Assembly: GCA_035235625.1 (NCBI GenBank)
Contig: CP141142.1
Span: forward strand, 39,008,995-39,072,994
Reading direction: 5' to 3'
Origin: Saururus chinensis
Lineage: Eukaryota > Streptophyta > Magnoliopsida > Piperales > Saururaceae
Length of the DNA: 64,000 nucleotides
Shown here: piece after piece, positions 27,311-38,134 of the stretch
Layout of the letters: each line of letters starts with the position of its first letter
Numbering within the stretch: position 1 is the first letter of the stretch
Notes under the pieces: model-generated
Databases searched by the model: none
Told to the model about the DNA's origin: nothing
Seen by the model: only the letters and a program-made list of their open reading frames with translations
Translations under genes and position numbers: made by a program

Positions 27311-28883
27311 GGGCAGCAGGAGTGGGCCGACCATGCGACTGAGAAGGTGGGCGAGCATTACTGGAGCGTCCCCCTCCACTAGACCCTCCACGATGGGTTG
27401 CAGGTCAAGGAGAAGGAGAGGATTTTGAGGTCAGCAAGGCCAAGGAGGAAGCTGCAGTCTACTGCCCATGGAGTCGCATCTCAAAATCCAGAAGCAGAGC
27501 AACCACTTCATTGACAGTAGGAAAATTCACGAGCCACATGAATCGTAGCACAAGCAGGTTCATATTCAAGACCAAGTCCCTTGAGCAAAAGGATGATAAA
27601 ATCATCGTTGTCAACAGGCTTTCCGGCCATGGTAAGAGTATGCGCCAGAGATCTAGCCTTGTTGATGTACTCAGATATAGAAAGAGAACCCTTAGAGAGA
27701 CTGTGAAGCTTGCCTTTGATACCTTGGATGCGGGAGCGAGTCATTTTCCCATAGAGAACCTCCATTGTTGCCTAGAAACTTGAGTAGATTCACAGTGCGC
27801 AACCTGAGGCAGAACATCTTCAGAAACTGAGGTTGCCAACCAAGCAAGGACCATCTGGTCCAGACGAAACCAAGCGCGAACAGAAACATCGTCATCGTCA
27901 CCAGCAGGTCGAGCCATGTCGCCTTGAACAAGCCCGATGAGGCCATGACAACGGAGTACTGACATGGAAGGCCATATCGGTACGCATGAGAGTATCGATG
28001 ACTATAGATACAGGTACACGCTGATGATACACTTGGTACATGCCGAAACGGGCATAAACTCTTTTATAAATATAAAAAAATATTATAACTAATAATATAT
28101 CATTATAATACTTTTTTTAGAGCATAATAAGGCCATATAATGTCGTATCAACCGATACGAGTATTCTAAAATTAGTTCATTTAGAACTATATACTATTAT
28201 GTTCTCCGTCCAATATAAATTATTGGTCATTCTTTCCCAAATTAAGTGCTTTAAAATTAATTTATTTTTAAAATAAATAATATACTTAATATGAGTCTAA
28301 GTTATATGTTTAAATAAATGTATATTTGTAGATCACTATATGCAAAAAAAAAAATTTATGTAAATTATATAGACCTACTTGTATTGATCTCATATAACTT
28401 TAAAATTATTATTTTTAATATAACTAAAACTTAAACTTTAAAAGAAGTTAGGTTTGAATTGTGTTTTTATTTTTAAGAAAAAAAATTCAAAAATTTTTTT
28501 TTTTCGAAAAAGATTTATTTTTTTAATTAAAAAAATATTTTTTAAAATAAAAAATAAAATTTTTAATATAGTATTAATACATATCAACCGTATCGATATA
28601 ATATAACCAGTATATATCAAAAAATACTGTAAGAGGCGTATCGCCCCCCGTACTGTATCGATATTAACCGATACAAGTACATATCGACCAATTACGGCCT
28701 TCCATGAATACTAGTAGGACTTGCATCTTCTACATGTAATAATTAGTATAAACAAATTTGACAGACACCTCTTGAGAGATATTCTTCACGGATAGAAGAG
28801 AAGCAGGGGTGAGAAAAGAGAAGCAGGGTGAGAGGACTGGCAGAATCTAGCAAAGGAGAGGCAGATGTGGCAGCCGAAGACAT
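27311..28883 (-). pseudogene. Copia gag, split by a nested element
   Basis: The likely start is ATG 28883 (MSSAATSASP). Upstream of the insertion, KFVYTNYYM is followed by TAG where a Trp codon is usual, then KMQVL. After the insertion, VLRCHGLIGLVQGDMARP, WFRLDQMVLAWLATSVSE and the gag segment VLYGKMTRSRIQGIKGKLHS follow in two frames. The pattern matches the UBN2-type gag of copia elements. The premature stop, the frame changes and the 744-bp insertion make it a pseudogene. Confidence 0.85.
27963..28706. mobile_element. Nested 744-bp non-autonomous TIR element in copia gag
   Basis: Ends carry the inverted repeat CATGGAAGGCC / GGCCTTCCATG. Flanks AGTACTGA (left) and AATACTAG (right) agree at 5 of 8 positions and restore the gag motif, so they look like a degraded 8-9-bp target duplication (hAT or Mutator class). 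The interior is AT-rich and begins and ends with repeated TATCGATA/CGATACG words. A Stowaway-like 'ttctccgtccaatataaa' lies at about 28201. There is no transposase frame. Confidence 0.7.
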
Positions 28884-28928
28884 GGTGCAGGTAAGGTGGA
28901 AAGAACACAGGAATATGATCGATTTCAG

Positions 28929-28938
28929 TCTGATACCA
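28929..28938 (-). other. Primer binding site of copia element
   Basis: TGGTATCAGA on the minus strand, directly abutting the 5' LTR and complementary to the 3' end of initiator Met-tRNA, the usual copia primer. Confidence 0.92.
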
Positions 28939-29141
28939 TGTGAAAATTTGAACTAATTCATTTCTATTACCTTGTATGCTATTTATACATTACAGAATTC
29001 ATAGGGATTCAGTTCCCTTTGACTCGGTCATATTTACAACAAGAATAGCAGAGTCGTTACAACAGAGAGAGATGACGATCTTCATGTTGAACCTTCCTAG
29101 TCTACGTGTCTCACATATTGAGCCTCTCAGCTTTCCTTACA
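28939..29141 (-). repeat. Copia 5' LTR
   Basis: TG...CA ends match the 3' LTR; the outer flank ATCAT repeats the base string before 23604. Confidence 0.95.
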
Positions 29142-29398
29142 ATCATAACCACACTTAATGTAAATTGCTACAAGCGCTTTCCATGAGGCATCCATAATCA
29201 TGATACCTAAAAACCAACGAAAAAACTTCGAGCGAGAATCCTCTTCATAAATAAGATTCAAAGTTCTGATACACAGTGAGTACATGTAAAGTGAGTTGCA
29301 CATAAATAATAATTAAAAGAATAGTGAATGGTGCTTGAGGAGGAATGCACCTAGAATAACAATTTTACAAAAGCCACTTCAAGCCTTTGAATGAGAAG

Positions 29399-32300
29399 TT
29401 ATATCGCAGACTCTCGAACAATATTGTACACAGAGATGAGAATTTCTACACTGATCAGTATAATGATAAGCCACTCCAGAAAATCATTCTTCCGGTTTTG
29501 AAGAATCTCTTGCAGAAACCGGATGTTGTGCTGCAGGTCAAGTTTTGACAATAAGAAGAACAGGAAATTCAAATCAGATTAGAAGAACAAATAGTTTACA
29601 ATGTGAGATATGTGGACAGTTAAAGCTTGTCATGGGACCTGATTGTCCAAATTTGAGCTTCGAATTCATCCACAAGGATTTGTTCCGAGTTTAGCTGTCC
29701 ACTCATTAATCAGACTAACTCAAATTCAAACTGCCTAAGATGTTGTCAGACTCGAACTTTGATCCCTTTAAAATTTAAAGTCTCGGCAATTCCAACCAGT
29801 AACAATTTTGCTTAAAAAGACCTGAAAATGCTAGTGAAGCCCAATATTTCCAGTACAGACAATAAATAATGCGCCACTAACACATTGTTCTGACATAACA
29901 ACTTTTTTTTATTTTTACTAGAGGTTTTACATAGATAATGTTATAATAAACCTTGTGGCTTTCTATATCTGAATTCAAGTCTCAGACCTGTAACTAAATC
30001 TCAGTCAGACTTGGACTCAAGTTTTGGTGCGTTTGAGTCTGCCCCAGTCCATGACCAACCCTAAGATAATAAAGGAAGCAGTGAAAGAAACTAATGGACA
30101 AGCTTAAACGTATCATTACCTCCACAAACTTCAACTTGAAATCAAGGCTTCCAAACCTTTGAGCCAGTTCATACTCATCCCTTAGATACTCCCATATCTG
30201 AGCGTAATTAGCATTTTTCCAAGCAATATCTGATCTGAAACAATATGATAACTAACACAATGAAGACATTATTTTTTTGGAGGCAATGTTTGGTAATACA
30301 AGACAATTGGAAAAAACATCATTCTTAATGATGAAGACAAAATTTGTATAAAAAATGATGTCCATTTATATGTGAAAATTTACAAGACAACAAGGAAAAA
30401 CATCATCCTAATGATGACGAAAAGTTTGGATAGAAATTTATATTCATTAATAAGTGAATATTTTAAAAATAATTTATGGTTATTATATGAGTATAGAAGC
30501 AGCAAACCTTTCAAAAAGTCCCAGTTTAAGAATTACATCAGCAAGATTAGAATTTGCTTTCCCTACTAACTGGAAAAGTTTTTTCCTCTGCATGGTAAAT
30601 GTTCCAGTTGTTTCCATCCCACGGTTAATATCAGTAAATTCTGCGACCATTCCATCAACCTGATAAAAATGGGGGAAAGAAAGAAATAGAATAACGTTTA
30701 CACAAAATAATTGGCTTTTGTACCAAGGCAAAACAGAGAGGTATAAATGAGAATTGAGTCATACTTGACGGATATAGTAATCAAGAGCAATGCTCTGACC
30801 AAGGACACTTCCAATAGTGCGAATGCCATCTATGCTTAAATTTTTCAGCATAATATAGTCCAATCCGCCTTGCATCCATGTCTCTAAAGTTGGTTTCTCA
30901 ACTACAGCATAATCTACAGATTCGAATTTTTGAAACAGAAAAATGCAAAATAAAAACTTAGCTACTAAAACAAAACGTTTTTTTGTTAATGCACCTGAAC
31001 TGTTGTATAAATGAGAAGATACAAATGATGCATGGCCTACTTTTGATGCATTCACAACTTACTATCAAAGTAGCATATTTTGAGAAAGACAATATGGTAA
31101 ATTCTTTCCAGGTCTTGAAACAACAAACGGGAAAAGAAATAGAAAATGCTTTGTAACTGGTTGAATGAGTTTACCATCCTTCCTCATTTCAGGAAGCAAT
31201 CCAGAAGCATGTTTCTCTACAATCTTCAGATACCCATCAACCTCATGATCACAAACATTAAACAACACAACAGACCCATACTGGAAAACAACCATGTGGC
31301 AGCTCCTGCCACCGAAGCTAGATTCCAAACCCTGACAGAAAAATAACAAGCATCATCCAACTAATTTTTCTAATAACATATATGATTCACTGCATGCACA
31401 AGCAAGACCACAACGAATTAGTGCATGATTACTTTGGAGTTTATACTGTTCAATTTCCAGTTTACTTCATCTGTCATTTAAAACAAAGAAAAAAAACTGG
31501 TACAATAGCAGTGGCACCAATACTAGCAAACACTAATATTTGGAGAATGGAGCACATTTCATGATTCAACAGGGGGAAAAGACTTTTAATAATAAATCTA
31601 ACTCCATCATCATCATATATTGCTTCCTCCCAGCTATAAGGGTTTTGTAGCATTGGTTCTACATTATACAACTTCCATAGTCAAAACAAAGGTACAGAAA
31701 CCTTGCGACAAGATCCTGAGGACAAGGCTCTATGTCAGATGATGCGGGCCAATTGAAAATAGAAGACAAATTTAAGTAGAGATCAGAAAACTAATTACGC
31801 AAGTAAAGAAAAATATAAATTCTAGCAATATTAGTTAACAAGATTAAGACTTTAGATGGGCAGCTAATTAAATAATCCAGTAATATTGAACAATCTAAAG
31901 TACTAGTAAGAACAAGTTCATGATAATTGAGAAATTATTAAGGGCTAGGCTATTGGACCAGAAGTTAATTACCCTAGCCCTCAATAATTTCTCAATAATC
32001 ATGAACCTGTTCTTACTAGTACTTTGGATTGTCCAATACTACTAGAATATTTAATTAGCTGCCATAAAGTCTTATTTCGTTTGCTAGAATTGCTAAAGTT
32101 TATTTTTCTTTACTTGCTTAAATAGTTATCGGGTCTCTACTTAAATTTGTCATCCATTTTCAATTGTCCCGCATCAAATTTGGTGGCCCATGCAAATAGG
32201 ACTAGGGTTTTAGTTTTGTCCTTAGTGTTTTATTAGTTTTATATTTTAAAAAATAATAAAAATAAAATTAGTCCAAATAAAGATTTTGGGCATAGCCCTT

Positions 32301-34511
32301 GTACTAGCGGGTGTAAACCCTAACAGGCCTAGTGTCCTCACCACCAGACAGCCCAATCTCATGTAGCTCTCAAATGAGGAAGAAATGAAGTTCATCATCA
32401 TCATTGTTGTCATTGCTAGTTTCATTCATCCAACATGGGTTCATGATGATGGTTGCAAGAGAAACATTATTTACCATAACCAAAGATAAATATGATGTAA
32501 AATTACTTCAACTTTGAGTGCTATTGTTGCCACCATATAAACTATGCACAAAAAGATTGCATATTAATTCATCATTAAAAGCATTTGCATCAACATACTG
32601 TTTAAATCATACAATTATATGAGTTGGCAATAAGTATTTCGCTCCATCCCATTTATATTACTATATTGTCGAAGAAGAACAACGTAATATTTGAAGAATC
32701 AAGAGATACACATTTTTGTCACTTCAGACATCAATGTAACAAATTGTTCAAAATATGTCCTAGAATGTTGGCAGCATATTGTTAAAGAGAACAACTAATG
32801 ATACAAGGAGAAGAAAGAAGTGGCTTATTTAGATTACTGAAGCAGGTGGAAAACCAAAGAGCAAATTGTTTTAGACAATAAGAGACTTGAACAGCAAAAG
32901 CTTGCGTTGGAAAAGCAGAATTTACATTGCTGATACAAAAGCCAACTGTTATAGCAACTACACAGATAGATTGGCAACAAATGTCAAAACAGTTTCCTGA
33001 CCAAACTCTCCAAGAACCATGGTAAGGGTAGGGAATTGAAGTTCTACCATATTATTTCGAGAACCATGATAAGGGTGGAGAGTAGAAGTCCCACCATATT
33101 AATTAAAAACACAAAACACTTCCCAAGACTGATTGAAGAACAAATGGTTACAAACACTTAAACATTAGTTGTTTCATATTAATTAGATTGGCAATTTTGG
33201 TTAATCACAGCTTTTTGTTTTTCTTTTGCTGGTAATTTAACAACTTATAGTTATTTAACCCTTTCTAATAATCACAAAAACAACCACCCAAAACACATCC
33301 ATGAATAACAAAAAAACAAAGATTAGATGTGCACCGTCATTATTTTTTAGCAATCTACTACTGATGGTGAACATCACTTCTTCTATGCCTTGATCTTTTG
33401 CAAAAGCATAGTACACGAGACAAAACAACAGGCACGCAAGGTCAATGTGCTGACTATTTTTCTGTTACTCCACGCTCTTAATCTAAATATCCTGTCTACT
33501 CCTCATCTTCCATCTTCCACTGCCTTTCCCATATGTTATTTGGTTCCTGAAGTAATGACAAGATCTGAATAACACGCCAACAAACAGTAGTTTTCACAAA
33601 CATTTCAATAGTAAGCAAGATGCATGGACTAAAGAATAGAGAGCATATATGCAGGGACCATTCTGGCACGCAGATAGACCTTTCAGTCATTAGAAACAAA
33701 ATCCAATTCTGTTACAATTTAGCTAATCAACAAGTTGTCAAGCGCTCACAGGTAATAGTTCTTGACTTCATATTTTCAAAACAAATGCAAGCAAAATTTT
33801 AGTTTCAGACAATGCAGTGGAATCTATATTTTCTAGGAACTCTTTGTTCCATCTTTTCATTCTTTCAGAAACCTTTGAATATCAAAGGAACACCGAACAC
33901 GAAGAGAAAAAACATAATATGCAAATTGAAAGAAAAAAAACACCCATACTGTGTACAGAAGAGCTACATACTTGAGGGCCTGCCTTCAAGTCGCAGTATT
34001 TTAGTATAGTGTAGTTGGTAGCACGAGAATTCGGGGGAATAACATTATATGTGTTCTGATTCTGCAAGCTTTTCAAGTCAATACTGCAGAATCAACCGGC
34101 AAAATTAGGACCTTTAGAAGCCCACCAATAGAACTCGAAACAATATACTAAGCAAATAGACCTGGTTGAGAGGAAATAAGCCTTCACGGGAATGAACCGG
34201 CTCTGCTTCTCCTGCCTAACCTCCAGCAAATGCTCCTCGTAGGAGTCGCCGCCGGCGTCCGGACACGAAATGGGCACATCGTATTCTTGTCCAGAAGGAA
34301 CAGAGGATAGAAACTGAAGAATTCTAGCACTAAACGGAAGCGGCCTTTTGGTGGGGAGACAGAAATGGGGAAGGGAAGAAGGATGATCGGAAAAGGCGAG
34401 AGCTTTGAACGACCGAGAGAAAAGGTAGGAGGAGGGGTTGGGATGAGAAAGAGAGGCCAGTGAGGAAGATGCAGAAGGGGAGAGCACAGCCCTCAGCTGG
34501 CTTCTCCACAT
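29399..34511 (-). CDS. DUF155/RMD1-family protein, RRG/RRL-like, probably mitochondrial
   Basis: Conserved eukaryotic DUF155 protein; Arabidopsis relatives (RETARDED ROOT GROWTH and its like) are organellar and affect cell division, and yeast Rmd1 relatives are mitochondrial. Biochemical activity is unknown. Exons on the minus strand: 34511-34162, 34083-33972, 31331-31175, 30913-30765, 30659-30508, 30234-30120, 29530-29399; 1167 bp, 388 aa plus TAA, phases consistent. The N-terminus (MWRSQLRAVLSPSASSSLAS) is Ser/Arg rich without acidic residues, fitting a transit peptide. DUF155 core motifs: VKAYFLST, MVVFQYGSVVLFNV, DYAVVEKPTLETWMQGGLDY, GSVLGQSIALDYY. The C-terminus has one membrane segment, about 363-383 (WLIIILISVEILISVYNIV). 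An in-frame ATG at 34568 would add 19 residues but lies too close to the TATA-like box. Intron 2 is 2640 bp and holds a hairpin. Confidence 0.93.
31740..32176. repeat. 437-bp foldback (inverted repeat, MITE-like) in an intron
   Basis: The left arm from TGATGCGGGCCAATTG and the right arm ending CAATTGTCCCGCATCA are reverse complements over about 210-215 bp with few mismatches. The loop is very short, around 'ggaccagaagttaatta' near 31952-31970. The RNA of intron 2 would fold into a long near-perfect hairpin. It resembles a foldback MITE; no target duplication was clear. Confidence 0.88.
33013..33108. repeat. Short two-copy repeat, about 50 bp
   Basis: 'gaaccatggtaagggt' to 'ctaccatatta' is followed by a diverged copy 'gaaccatgataagggt' to 'cccaccatatta'. 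It lies within intron 2 of the DUF155 gene. Confidence 0.6.
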
Positions 34512-34578
34512 GCCTTCCTCCCTGCCCCTGAGCAAAGTTGCAGAGGGATTCCCTTCCCGGCTCCTCATAGGCCCCGGC

Positions 34579-34590
34579 CTTATAATACAG
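34579..34590 (-). promoter_or_regulatory. TATA-like box of the DUF155 gene
   Basis: TGTATTATAAGG on the minus strand, about 68 bp upstream of the chosen start codon. The spacing leaves a leader of roughly 35-40 bp and argues against the upstream in-frame ATG at 34568. Confidence 0.5.
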
Positions 34591-34599
34591 GCCGTTCGA

Positions 34600-35500
34600 T
34601 TACGTGGGCGGACGGCCTGGATCGTAACCTCATTTTTTTCTTCTTTTCCACCAAAATGACCCCCTCCTCTTCCCCGACCCGCTCCGGCAGCAGAAATCCC
34701 CGCGGCGCCTTTTGTTCCCCTGCTCTGGTCTTTCAGTTTCCGCAAGTTCTGCTTCAAGAGCAACCATTCCAGGGGGTAACTACCGGTGGTGTAGCTGACG
34801 TATAGAAGGCTGTAACTCTGGCAGATGGTGAGTCCTCACCGGCAGTGATCGGGGCCGTCGACCTCTTCACATATTTTGCTCTTCAAGCGGCGGGAGGAGC
34901 TTTCCCAGATAACCATATCTCATATTGTTCTGTTTTTTCAGCTTTTGGACTGAATCAAATACTAGCTTTTATGAGCCAGAATACATAGATATCCTTCAAA
35001 TGTTTGAATCACAAAATTGTTGTTCTTTCCTCGGGAAGGAAAGGATTTGCCCGTGCCAGTTCCCGAAGCTGTTCGTGGCATTGTTCAGCCGCAATTTTGT
35101 CTGCCAGATGCTCAGTCATCGTCAACACGACTCTTCGTCTTCCCCTCTCTTCATATTCTTCTTCCTTCTTCCTTGCCTTCCCAGCTCCACCCATTCCTCC
35201 CAGGCTCCGTCAGGCCGCCACCCCTTCTGTACCACTACACGCCCTGCCTCTGGTCGGTCCATCCCTGCTACGGCTCGGTCTGGCCCTCTCCAAGCAAGAC
35301 AAATTATTAACTTCTCATTGCCATGTGAAAAACTTTTTGTTTTCACAATGTTTCCCCTGCTATGAACAATTCCTTTGCTCCATTTTGTCTTGATTCAAGT
35401 TTTGCACGATAATTCTGTTTCCTAATCTTGTATTGAATCCAAACGACTGATTCACAAGTAAAAAAACACCCTGCTTTCTTATTGCAGGCTTGCAGACAAT
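34600..35500. other. Gap between the DUF155 gene and the virus-like remnant
   Basis: CT-rich on the plus strand at 35110-35200. A possible plus-strand splice acceptor (TTATTGCAG) ends at about 35489, just before the remnant. Short frames such as 35017-35310 (LPVPVPEAVRGIVQPQFCLP) look protein-like, but I cannot assign them; they may be an upstream part of the same remnant. Confidence 0.35.
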
Positions 35501-36550
35501 ATGGACTCCACTACCAGAGCACCTGCTACTTCTGGAAGCACTTTCAGTGAGGCTACAGATTTTCTGCTGCTCCATAACAGAATCCACTATGTTCGATTGC
35601 ATTGCACCAAGTACCCACGATACTCCACTCTAAGAAAAGATCAGATGTTCATGAATCTGGTAAATTCCTACAAGCTAATCTTTGTCGTACACTGGCCAGC
35701 CTTCCGGGGGTTCATGAAACAGTGGACAAATGATCTTCAAGGCACATCCGACTTGCCCACCTTGGCTGCCCGTGTCTACATTTCACACTGGTTTCTCGAC
35801 CTGTACGCCCAACCGGGAATCACTGGAGAAGCTTTATCAACTTGGATTCAACCAACATTATCAACGACAGGTTGTATATCAATCCACCGAGTACGATGCC
35901 TTTCTCGCCCATCTTAACGCAGTCATCCGACCCACCCACCTGCAATAGACGCTTGAAGATGCCTTATACATTCCTTTGATATCAGAAGCTCCAAACTGGG
36001 ACGTAGAGAACGTTTTTGGCATTACCACTGGTTTACCTTCAATGACCACATCTTCTATGGTCTTATTTGCATCATGAAGAAGATGTTCAACATGGCTACT
36101 CTATCCGACTCCCTACTGGGCAGGCCAACCTGGCTATTTGATTGGCATGACAATGAAGCCAATGCAAGGTTTCCTTCTGAACGAAATTTCAATAACGAGG
36201 ACGTGACGATGGCTTACATTCTTGGGACAGCCTGCACTGACAATCTTGGCCCAAGAGACGTCGACGACTGGCAAGTCTTTCCGGGCAATGAACGCCCGGC
36301 GGGAATTGTAGCAAGAGAGTATGAGCATGCTGTTCCTCGCCGCTTTCATGGATCCGCCGAATACAGAGAGATTGAAGTGGATGAATTCACTGGTGATGAG
36401 AGCTCACCCCATCATCTCCTGCTAGAGCCAGAAGTAAGAAGCAGAAGAAGGGCACTGAGTCCCCAGAGGGATCGATCACCCAATCTGAAGCTCAACCGAC
36501 AATCTTTCATCGCTACCGCATCGTCGACTAGTGCTATCATACGATCGTGA
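35501..36550 (+). pseudogene. Endogenous partitivirus-like coat-protein remnant (tentative)
   Basis: About 350 codons in three pieces: 35501 to about 35820 (frame 2, from MDSTTRAPATSG), about 35815-36025 (frame 3, with LAHLNAVIRPTHLQ and then an in-frame TAG at 35946-35948), and about 36030-36550 (frame 2, with FTFNDHIFYGLI, LLGRPTWLFDWHDNEA, EDVTMAYILGTACT and LGPRDVDDWQVFPGN). The pieces are colinear and read as one former protein with two frameshifts and one stop, so it is not translated whole. Composition is rich in aromatic residues, with no transposon, kinase or other cellular domain. The residue pattern reminds me of coat proteins of plant cryptic viruses (Partitiviridae), which are known to have entered plant genomes; that is recollection, not a search result. 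Alternatives: a decayed host gene or another viral capsid. Confidence 0.5.
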
Positions 36551-37265
36551 CTGAAAGGATAGATGCACAAACCCGCTCGGGTGCCTTTCGAATGATAGTG
36601 TGCCGATCTTAATTATGTATATTTAGATCCATCTGAGACTGTCCGCTCTTTTGCTTTCTTACGTTACCTTTGTTGCATGTAGCTGCTGAACGTAAGTAAG
36701 AATTTCTTAAGATTTTAGTGCCATTAACGGCGCAGGGACATTAGGTCCTTATGAATCCATGATACTAGCTATTTCCTTGAGTGAGTGACAAATTTTGATA
36801 TGAATTGGATTTGTGTTTCATTGATTATGCGAAGTTGGATTTATACAAAGAATTACAACACTAATCAATGAGTATCATGCATATTAACTGCCATGGAGGT
36901 GCTAAATTATAAAAGAACATTCTTAAAAAGTTATCCCCAATCATCCCCCGATCTTCTCATCCTCCTGATCCCCCTACGGCCAGGTTTGTGTTTTAAAATT
37001 CAACGGATTTAGGTTTCAGGTGATCTTATTTGTTTTAAAATTTAACTCGAATAGCTATTTATGTAGGTTTCAGGTGATTCTATACGACTTAATAAGGTAA
37101 TAAATATTAATTTTTTATTTTTTTATATATTTTATTAAAACTCTAATGAGTAAATTTGAATTTTTAAATTTAAACTGAATAACTATACGAGTTAGATTCA
37201 AGTTTATTATTTTTTAAATGATATCGAATTAATCAAGGGTTGATTGTCGCATGTAGATTGGAGGA
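36551..37265. other. Intergenic sequence without a recognisable gene
   Basis: Downstream of the virus-like remnant. AT-rich from 37080. No domain-bearing frame, matched repeat or RNA gene was found. Confidence 0.4.
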
Positions 37266-37269
37266 AGTG

Positions 37270-37565
37270 GTTATGGCAGTCAAATAGATGCATCCATCCA
37301 AGGCCCCCCGGACCTTATGGTCTCCCCGCGGCCTTCTATTAGGGTTACTAGGATACCGTTGCGGTGCTCAAGTGGCTCAATGTGGGGCTATTCCTCGTGA
37401 GGTCAACAAGACTCACATAGTGTTTATCCCAAAGTGTGCAAGAACCCAAGGGGCTGGGTGACTTCTGGCCTATTAGCTATGCAATGTGCTTTACAAAATT
37501 GTGGCTAAAGTTTTGGCTAACATGCATAAGACCATCCTCCCCCATGCCATCTCATGCAAGAGCAG
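37270..37565 (+). pseudogene. LINE (L1-type) reverse-transcriptase remnant
   Basis: Plus-strand pieces read HPSKAPGPYGLP, then FIPKCARTQGAG and LCNVLYKIVAKVLANMHK. These correspond to conserved RT blocks of plant LINEs (the 'KAPGPDG' and 'IPK...LCNVLYKI...ANRL' regions). Stops and frameshifts between them show long decay. The Asp of PGPDG has become Tyr. Confidence 0.85.
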
Positions 37566-38073
37566 ATTAAACACAGGAAATTAATTGACTGAGAGACATT
37601 TCGTCGAACACTTGTAGCAGGTTACAAAATAACATAAGGGTATTGTCGGTATTCACTAACGGGATGACATCAGTTGTGAAGGCAAAGCGGGTAATTCTGT
37701 GAAACTGACAAGAGCAACTGGGACATTACAGTTTAACTAATGAAACAGTTAACTCTGTTGTCCATCTTTTTCAGTTGTGTGTTTAAACAATGTAATGGAT
37801 TCTGAAGCGGGATTAACACTGAAAATGCCAGCTCTTTTCCTTTTGAAAATCTTAGAGTATAAATAGAAATTTTCATTCTGTAATGGGTAACTTTGGGATT
37901 CATTGCGAATTGTAATTCTGGTTGTCCAGTGAGGCTATCACCTCAAGAGCTGAGAACTGTGAACTCAACAGGAGGTTGATTCACAGCTCTGTTTCCTTTG
38001 TAATTCTATATCTATTTAGTGAAATTCGAAAAGTGTTCTACAAATGCTTTGTTTCATTTGATACGCTGCATCA
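37566..38073 (+). mobile_element. Ty3-gypsy LTR remnant with promoter
   Basis: It precedes a primer-binding-like site and a gag remnant, so it should be the LTR of the same element. It contains TATAAATA at 37858-37865 with a plausible leader downstream. The left limit is uncertain because it abuts the LINE fragment. Confidence 0.6.
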
Positions 38074-38074
38074 A

Positions 38075-38089
38075 TTTGGTATTAAAGTG
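38075..38089 (+). other. Degenerate primer binding site
   Basis: TTGGTATTAAAGTGA resembles TGGTATCAGAG with C-to-T and A-for-G changes; it sits between the LTR and gag. Confidence 0.55.
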
Positions 38090-38134
38090 AGAGGTTAGTC
38101 TTCGATGTCTACCCACGATTGAGCAGAAAGAAGT

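Larger units (their letters stand above)
23604..29141 (-). mobile_element. Ty1-copia LTR retrotransposon, structurally complete but coding-defective
   Basis: The element has LTRs of 209 bp (23604-23812) and 203 bp (28939-29141) with TG...CA ends, flanked by the perfect target duplication ATCAT (23599-23603 and 29142-29146). A tRNA-iMet-type primer site lies next to the 5' LTR and a polypurine tract next to the 3' LTR. On the minus strand the order is gag, protease, integrase, RT, RNase H, which is the copia order. Frameshifts and stops break the polyprotein, the protease active-site Asp is lost and a 744-bp element interrupts gag, so it can only move with help from outside. The two LTRs differ at roughly seven or eight positions plus small indels by eye, so the insertion is not recent. 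Confidence 0.95.

Noticed and set aside
34092..34161. Read-through of exon 1 of the DUF155 gene into SICLVYCFEF
   Set aside because: A good donor (CCAG|GTCTAT) at 34162/34161 and the family motif VKAYFLST-SIDLK across the junction show that this is intron.
34512..34763. In-frame N-terminal extension of the DUF155 protein
   Set aside because: The only upstream in-frame ATG (34568) lies about 11 bp from the TATA-like box, so it should not be in the mRNA; the Ser/Arg-rich N-terminus from 34511 fits a transit peptide.
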